Shown: positions 28,312 through 33,581 of the stretch, piece by piece
Layout of the letters: every line of letters begins with the position of its first letter
Position numbering within the stretch: position 1 is the stretch's first letter
Assembly: GCA_023488565.1 (NCBI GenBank)
Contig: JAMDDZ010000086.1
Span: 1-33,581 of the forward strand
Source of the DNA: Bacillota bacterium
Lineage (GTDB): Bacteria; Bacillota; Sulfobacillia; Sulfobacillales; Sulfobacillaceae
DNA: 33,581 bases
Direction of reading: 5' to 3'
Notes under the pieces: generated by a model
The model's database searches: none
What the model was told of the DNA's origin: nothing
What the model saw: the letters and a program-made list of their open reading frames with translations, nothing else
Position numbers and translations under genes: made by a program

Positions 28312-29361
28312 GTGAGCCAGGAGGATTACTACCAGGACGTACGGGAGCACCATTTGGAACCGCTTTGGACGATTGGTGACTGGTTTTTATCCAACGAACC
28401 CTTGAGAGTGTACCGTCCCTATCAATGGCATTGGAGTGACGTCTATCCGCGGTTGATGGCGGCGGCCGACCATATGGTGCCAGGTCAGGGGGGAGCGCGT
28501 CGTGTCCTAGTCTATGCGCACCCGGACCTAACCCAAACGCTCGGGACTACACATACCTTAAACGTCGCCATGCAGATGATTTTGCCCGGTGAAGAAGCCC
28601 CGGCCCATCGGCATACACCGTTAGCGATTCGTTTTATCATCACTGGTCAAGGAGCCTCGACCACCGTGAATGGCGAACGGATGGCGATGGGATCCGGCGA
28701 CTTTCTGGTGACACCGCGCTGGGCTTGGCACGACCATCGCCACGAAGGAGAGGGCCCGATGGTTTGGATGGATGGGTTAGATATTCCTCTGACACGATGG
28801 ATGGGGGGAATGTTCGTGGAGCCGTATTCCGCATCTATGCAAGAGGAAAGTGTGCCGTCGCAACAATCCGCCAAGGTGTTCGGCACAGCCGGTATTTATC
28901 CAAAGGTCAGTGAAGACTTCAAGACCGCGAATGGCTCGCTAATGGTCTATCCATGGGAAGCTACTCGAAAAGCGTTGGAAGCGGTTCGTGAAGTCGCTCT
29001 TAATCCCTTTGACGGAGCCATCGTAGAATATCGCAATCCGCGATCCGGCGGTCCAGTTTTGCCGAGCCTGGGTGCGACGATGCAATCCCTGCAACCGAGG
29101 GAGACCACGAAAACGCATCGTCATACCTCAAGTGTGGCTTATTATGTCTTTCGAGGAGAGGGTTGCACAGACATTGACGGCCAGATGTATGACTGGAGTC
29201 AAGGGGACGTAATCGTGATTCCACCATGGCATTGGCATCGGCATCGCAATATGTCCTCCACCCAAGAGGCGCTGCTGTTTGCAATAAACGATGAGCCGGT
29301 AATGCAAAACTTGGGACTTTACCGAGAGGAGGGTTTGCCGAGTGAACGTGACGCGGACTAA
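28312..29361 (+). CDS. Gentisate 1,2-dioxygenase-like bicupin (second copy)
   Basis: HRHTPLAIRFIITGQGASTTVNGERMAMGSGDFLVTPRWAWHDHRHEGEGPMVWMDGLDIPL. C-terminal cupin with HRH and HWHRHR. Confidence 0.85.
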   Translation: MSQEDYYQDVREHHLEPLWTIGDWFLSNEPLRVYRPYQWHWSDVYPRLMAAADHMVPGQGGARRVLVYAHPDLTQTLGTTHTLNVAMQMILPGEEAPAHRHTPLAIRFIITGQGASTTVNGERMAMGSGDFLVTPRWAWHDHRHEGEGPMVWMDGLDIPLTRWMGGMFVEPYSASMQEESVPSQQSAKVFGTAGIYPKVSEDFKTANGSLMVYPWEATRKALEAVREVALNPFDGAIVEYRNPRSGGPVLPSLGATMQSLQPRETTKTHRHTSSVAYYVFRGEGCTDIDGQMYDWSQGDVIVIPPWHWHRHRNMSSTQEALLFAINDEPVMQNLGLYREEGLPSERDAD

Positions 29362-30571
29362 GGAGTGCCAAAGGGCAGCAGGACCTCTTGAGGGTGTCAC
29401 GGTTGTTGAACTGGGGAGTCTGATTGCGGGACCGTTTGCGACGCGCTTATTAGGGGATTATGGGGCGCGGGTGATTAAGGTGGAGGCACCTGATGCCCTG
29501 GACCCGATGCGGGACTGGGGACACGTCACGTATCGCGATCGGCACTTATGGTGGCTGACCCAAGCTCGGAATAAAGAACTCATTACTTTGAATCTTCGCA
29601 CGCGCAAGGGCCAAGACCTGTTTCGGCAATTGGTGCCGCATATCGATATCGTGGTCGAGAATTTTCGGCCCGGCACGCTTGAAAAATGGGAACTTGCCTG
29701 GGAAACCTTACACGCGTTGAACCCACGGCTGATACTGGTCCGCGTTTCTGGATTTGGGCAAACAGGTCCCTATCGCGAGAGAACCGGATTTGGTTCGGTG
29801 GCAGAAGCCATGGGAGGGCTTAGGTATTTGAATGGGTTTCCGGACCGCCCGCCAACCCGCTTTGGCATTTCCCTGGGGGATTCTTTGGGCTCGTTGTATG
29901 CAGTAATTGGAGCTCTTGCGGCTATCCATGCCCGGGAGAAGACAGGGGAGGGGCAGATGGTGGATTGCGCAATAACCGAAGCCGTGTTCAGCCTCTTGGA
30001 AAGTGCGGTCTCCGAATATGGATTAACTGGGTATGTGCGGGAACGGCAAGGCAATATTCTGCCGGGAATTGCACCGTCGAATACCTACCGAACTAAAGAT
30101 GATCAATATCTAGTCATTGGAGCCAATCAAGACCGCGTCTTTCAGAGACTCACAGAGGTCATGGGAGCACCGAACTTGGCGTCTGATCCAATGTATCAGA
30201 CGCATCAGGCACGGGCCACGCACCAAATGGAGTTGGACCGGATTATTGAATCATGGACAACTCAACACACGCTTGAAGAACTGGCTGCCTGGTTACATGA
30301 GGCTGGAATTCCAGCTGGCCCAATTTATTCCATCGAAGACATCTTTTCCGATCCTCAATTTCGAGCTCGAGAAATGATCTTGCAACAGGAAGCACCTTCT
30401 CTCGGATCTGTCCCGACGCCGGGAATCGTGCCTAAATTTTCTGGGACGCCAGGACAAATCCGGCATTTGGCTCGTGAGCATCCTGGCCAGGACAATCATC
30501 GGGTGTATAGTGAATGGCTGAATCTCTCCGACCGGGATTTGCGAGATTTAGAAGAGGACGGAGTGATTTAA
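29342..30571 (+). CDS. CaiB/BaiF (class III) CoA-transferase
   Basis: GPLEGVTVVELGSLIAGPFATRLLGDYGARVIKVEAPDALDPMRDWG..LNLRTRKGQDLFRQLV..VVENFRPGTLEKW. Confidence 0.93.
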   Translation: MNVTRTKECQRAAGPLEGVTVVELGSLIAGPFATRLLGDYGARVIKVEAPDALDPMRDWGHVTYRDRHLWWLTQARNKELITLNLRTRKGQDLFRQLVPHIDIVVENFRPGTLEKWELAWETLHALNPRLILVRVSGFGQTGPYRERTGFGSVAEAMGGLRYLNGFPDRPPTRFGISLGDSLGSLYAVIGALAAIHAREKTGEGQMVDCAITEAVFSLLESAVSEYGLTGYVRERQGNILPGIAPSNTYRTKDDQYLVIGANQDRVFQRLTEVMGAPNLASDPMYQTHQARATHQMELDRIIESWTTQHTLEELAAWLHEAGIPAGPIYSIEDIFSDPQFRAREMILQQEAPSLGSVPTPGIVPKFSGTPGQIRHLAREHPGQDNHRVYSEWLNLSDRDLRDLEEDGVI

Positions 30572-30588
30572 TGGAGGGAGGAAAGGAC

Positions 30589-31476
30589 ATGGAGTCCGGA
30601 CAAGTTACGTTGGTGGATGTAACATTAAGGGATGGGTTACAAGACCAACCTCGGGTTGTCTCGACTGAGGATAAGGTGATGTTGGCAGAACTCTTGGTTC
30701 AAGCGGGATATAGGGAACTCGAAGTAACCTCTTTCATGCGTCCGGATTGGATTCCACAAACGGCGGATGCCGAAAGGGTTCTGAAAGGGTTTTCCTCAAG
30801 GCCAGGAGTTCAACGACATGTGCTGGTGCCTAACCGCCGCGGGCTAGATCGGGCGCTGACGACGGATGCGGAGGTGTTAACGTTTGTAATATCCGCAAGC
30901 ACCGCACACAATCAACGAAATCTCAATCGCACAACGGACGAGAGTTTGGCTCAGGTTGCTCCATTAATTGAGGAGGCTAAGAGAGCCGGAAAATGGGTGC
31001 GGGGAACGGTGTCGACTGCTTTTGGCTGTACAATCCAAGGCCCGATTGCGCCAAACGCCGTGTGGATGGTTGTTGATCGCTATCTCGAGGCTGGAGTCGA
31101 TCAGGTATGTCTTGCCGATACCGTCGGGTTAGCGACGCCAAAGGGTTTTAACGAAGTGATGGAGAGGGTGTTGGATGGCCTGTCCCCCGGGATGCTAGGC
31201 CTACACCTTCATGAAGGTGCTGCGGTCTCGATTTTAACCATTGTTCAGCAGGCGCTCGACATGGGCTTACGGGTTTTCGATAGTGCGATTGCAGGGTTGG
31301 GCGGCTGTCCTTTTGCCCCCGGTGCAAAAGGCAATCTTAAGGCTGAACGGTTGATTCCATATCTTGAAGCTCGCGGATTTGCCACCGGTATAGACTCGGG
31401 GCAGTTACCGACCATTGCATTAACGCTGGGGATGGCTTTAGGCGATGGACCTCTAGTGACACGCCGTACGTCCTAA
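30589..31476 (+). CDS. HMG-CoA lyase-like (DRE-TIM) enzyme
   Basis: VTLVDVTLRDGLQDQPRVVSTEDKVMLAELLVQAGYRELEVTSFMRPDWIPQTADA..CLADTVGLATP..LHLHEGAA..DSAIAGLGGCPFAPGAKGN. Confidence 0.9.
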   Translation: MESGQVTLVDVTLRDGLQDQPRVVSTEDKVMLAELLVQAGYRELEVTSFMRPDWIPQTADAERVLKGFSSRPGVQRHVLVPNRRGLDRALTTDAEVLTFVISASTAHNQRNLNRTTDESLAQVAPLIEEAKRAGKWVRGTVSTAFGCTIQGPIAPNAVWMVVDRYLEAGVDQVCLADTVGLATPKGFNEVMERVLDGLSPGMLGLHLHEGAAVSILTIVQQALDMGLRVFDSAIAGLGGCPFAPGAKGNLKAERLIPYLEARGFATGIDSGQLPTIALTLGMALGDGPLVTRRTS

Positions 31477-31574
31477 CAAATCACATGAGCATAACCTAAA
31501 AGCATTTCGCTGATATCTGTGGCGCTTAGCCTACGAGGGCATAAGCGTCAAGCCTACTATTCCATAAGATGAAC

Positions 31575-31594
31575 CGAGGGAACTAGTTCCCTCG
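31575..31594. repeat. Perfect 20-bp palindrome
   Basis: CGAGGGAACTAGTTCCCTCG. The 3' arm can also pair with CTACGAGGG at 31531-31539. Confidence 0.8.
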
Positions 31595-31699
31595 TAGACA
31601 CGCGAAGCATTCCATCCGGACATACGCGATGCCGCACGGTCACGGCATCTAGACTAATCATAAAAAAATCCCTAGCCCAATAAGCTAAGCGACTTTGAA

Positions 31700-31774
31700 T
31701 GGTGGGCACGACAGGTATCGAACCTGTGACCTCTTGCGTGTGAAGCAAGCGCTCTACCACTGAGCTACGCGCCC
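31700..31774 (-). tRNA. tRNA-Val (CAC)
   Basis: Cloverleaf on minus strand GGGCGCGTAGCTCAGTGGTAGAGC..CTTGCTTCACACGCAAG..GGTTCGATACC..CCA encoded. Confidence 0.95.
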
Positions 31775-31796
31775 ATTTTGGTTTGCGGTACACGGC

Positions 31797-31871
31797 TGGT
31801 GGGCCCAGAAGGATTCGAACCTCCGACCAACCGGTTATGAGCCGGCAGCTCTACCGCTGAGCTATGGGCCC
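31797..31871 (-). tRNA. tRNA with CAT anticodon (Met or Ile2)
   Basis: GGGCCCATAGCTCAGCGGTAGAGCTGCCGGCTCATAACCGGTTGGTCGGAGGTTCGAATCCTTCTGGGCCCACCA. Confidence 0.93.
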
Positions 31872-31879
31872 AAAAATAA

Positions 31880-31956
31880 TGGCTCCTCGAGCAGGACTCG
31901 AACCTGCAACCACCCGGTTAACAGCCGGGTGCTCTACCAATTGAGCTATCGAGGAG
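31880..31956 (-). tRNA. tRNA-Asn (GTT)
   Basis: CTCCTCGATAGCTCAATTGGTAGAGCACCCGGCTGTTAACCGGGTGGTTGCAGGTTCGAGTCCTGCTCGAGGAGCCA. Confidence 0.95.
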
Positions 31957-32110
31957 TGTTCCGACAAATGACATCTTAGCAGGCTCGAGCCTTAGCGTCA
32001 AGTACTACTGCCGTGTTTTTAATGGTATTGTACCCGGTAAGTTTTAAGTTATGCAGTAGGAAATTAGGAGAAAGCGTCGAATTCGTATTTAATAGACCAT
32101 TTTAGGGAGG

Positions 32111-32713
32111 ATGCTTGTGGCGGGCAATATTAAAGTGATTACAGGGGAAATGTTTTCTGGAAAATCCAAAGAGTTGTCTCGGCTCATAGAGCGGGCTTTA
32201 ATCGCAGACCTTACAGTTGATGTGTTTTATCCTGTTTTTTCTTCTCGTGACAGTTCACGGGATATAGAGCGCCGGGTTGCCGAATTGCGTGGCTCATTGA
32301 CCATCATGGGGGTGCCTGATGGTAGCGCTCGAGCACTTATCACTCTGATTAATCCTGGAGCCGATGTAGTGGCTATCGATGAAGCCCAATTTTTCACCCA
32401 TGATTTGGTTGATGTGGTAAAAAAATTGAGGCACGATGGAAAGCGAGTCTTGATCGCAGGATTAGATTTAGATTACCAGGAAAACCCGTTTGGGTGCATG
32501 GGGGCTTTGATGTGTATAGCTGACGATGTTATGAAGGTCCATGCGGTATGTACTGCCTGTAAAAAGTCTGATGCTTTTATTTCCTATCGGCTATCTGCTG
32601 AATCTGGCCAGGTAGTGATTGGCGAGAGCAACTATACGGCGCTTTGTGTGGAGTGTTATGATCATGTTATGATGGGCAAACAGGAGAGGACGACGGATTA
32701 CCAGACCGCTTGA
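32111..32713 (+). CDS. tdk: Thymidine kinase
   Basis: GEMFSGKSKELSRLIERA, AIDEAQFF, GLDLDYQENPFG, C-terminal Cys motifs. Start may be GTG 32117. Confidence 0.93.
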   Translation: MLVAGNIKVITGEMFSGKSKELSRLIERALIADLTVDVFYPVFSSRDSSRDIERRVAELRGSLTIMGVPDGSARALITLINPGADVVAIDEAQFFTHDLVDVVKKLRHDGKRVLIAGLDLDYQENPFGCMGALMCIADDVMKVHAVCTACKKSDAFISYRLSAESGQVVIGESNYTALCVECYDHVMMGKQERTTDYQTA

Positions 32714-33329
32714 AAATCGATTGCAGTTGCTAAGCCAATGGTGCAGACCATATCCTCGCGTGGCGGATATCGGTGCCGGTAGCGGGCGTTTAAGTCTTGA
32801 TTTGATTGGTAAAGACCACGATGTGATAGCCACGGAGGCAAGCGCCAAAGGCCTCGACGAATTGCGACGGAGAACCGCTAACCGAGTGATAGGTTTGTTT
32901 GGTGATGGACTTCTACCGTTAAAGCATCAGATGGCGGTTGATGCGATTGTGGTATCGGGAATGGGCAGCAATCTAATCGTACATATTTTAGGGCAAAGAC
33001 ACCTATTGCCTTATAGTCCGGTGTTTTTGATTCAGCCCGTCCAGGGTATATTAGCGGTGCGCCGTTATCTATACGAAAATTTGGCCAGGATTCATCGGGG
33101 TCTCCTTGTGGCGGATCATACTCGGATATATGCGTCATGGGAAATTTCCTTCGATGGTATCGGAGCCCAAATGCCGATGTTTGACGAATTCTTTCAGGAT
33201 CCTTTGTTTCCGGAACTTTGTTCTCGGGAACAACAATTTAGGAGACACAAACTGACTTTCCCATTGTCGCAAAAGGAATATGAGAAGACATGGGAAGAAT
33301 TGGGATATTGGGATACGATACGAAGTTGA
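32697..33329 (+). CDS. trmK: TrmK-like tRNA (adenine22-N1)-methyltransferase
   Basis: RLQLLSQWC..VADIGAGSGRLSLDLI..VDAIVVSGMGSNLIVHIL..LIQPVQGILAVRRYL. Probable ATT start at 32697 (or TTG 32721). Confidence 0.8.
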   Translation: MTRPLENRLQLLSQWCRPYPRVADIGAGSGRLSLDLIGKDHDVIATEASAKGLDELRRRTANRVIGLFGDGLLPLKHQMAVDAIVVSGMGSNLIVHILGQRHLLPYSPVFLIQPVQGILAVRRYLYENLARIHRGLLVADHTRIYASWEISFDGIGAQMPMFDEFFQDPLFPELCSREQQFRRHKLTFPLSQKEYEKTWEELGYWDTIRS

Positions 33330-33357
33330 ATACTATACCAGGCAGAGGATATCACTG

Positions 33358-33581
33358 ATGAATAACACGGAGTATCAGGTATATACTGATGGGGCGTGCA
33401 GCAACAATCAGGCACCCGGAGGGCAACCCGGTGGCTGGGCCTGCGTATTTGTTGATGGGCCGAGTTTCTCCGGAGCGGATCCCGCAACTACTAATAACCG
33501 GATGGAAATGATGGCGGTTATTCAAGCGTTGCAGAACACACCAAAAAACTCTGCAGTCAGAATTTGCACTGACTCTGCCTA
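33358..33581 (+). CDS. rnhA: Ribonuclease HI, N-terminal part (runs off the right edge)
   Basis: YQVYTDGACSNNQAPGGQPGGWACVFVD...TNNRMEMMAVIQAL..ICTDSA. Confidence 0.9.
   Translation, partial: MNNTEYQVYTDGACSNNQAPGGQPGGWACVFVDGPSFSGADPATTNNRMEMMAVIQALQNTPKNSAVRICTDSA

Noticed and set aside
31557-31793. 78-aa minus-strand ORF (MYRKPKWARSSVVERLLHTQEVTGSIPVVPT...)
   Set aside because: Translation of the tRNA-Val gene, a well-known spurious ORF type.
1-33581. CRISPR arrays, phage modules, toxin-antitoxin or BGC core enzymes
   Set aside because: No regularly spaced repeats or relevant hallmark proteins were recognised in the sequence or ORF track.

Overview
The window is bacterial and compact. 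Gene content is reminiscent of an acidophilic/thermophilic Firmicute such as Sulfobacillus (inference only). Left to right it contains: (i) the 5' part of a minus-strand group II intron, cut by the window edge, abutting an IS200/IS605-like terminal hairpin; (ii) an MFS transporter fused to a PlsC-like acyltransferase; (iii) a terminal-oxidase cluster with ctaG, small membrane proteins, a Tat-exported cupredoxin, CoxB/A/C and ctaB; (iv) a patchwork of regulators, pseudogenes and an IS remnant; (v) an aromatic/CoA catabolic cluster with a PaaABCD-like di-iron oxygenase, CoA ligases, SDR, enoyl-CoA hydratase, a broken FAA hydrolase, two gentisate-dioxygenase-like bicupins, a CaiB/BaiF CoA-transferase and an HMG-CoA-lyase-like enzyme; (vi) three tRNAs and housekeeping genes (tdk, trmK, rnhA). 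The observation I rank highest is an in-frame TGA at 8053-8055. It sits where the copper-ligating Cys of the cupredoxin is expected, in a protein with no other Cys, and the reading frame continues through the remaining His and Met ligands with a hairpin just downstream. It is either a candidate selenocysteine/recoded cupredoxin or a precisely placed nonsense mutation. Other notable points are a PaaD split into separate DUF59 and zinc-ribbon ORFs, a subunit I whose K-channel Lys position reads Ala, and the group II intron/IS605 junction.
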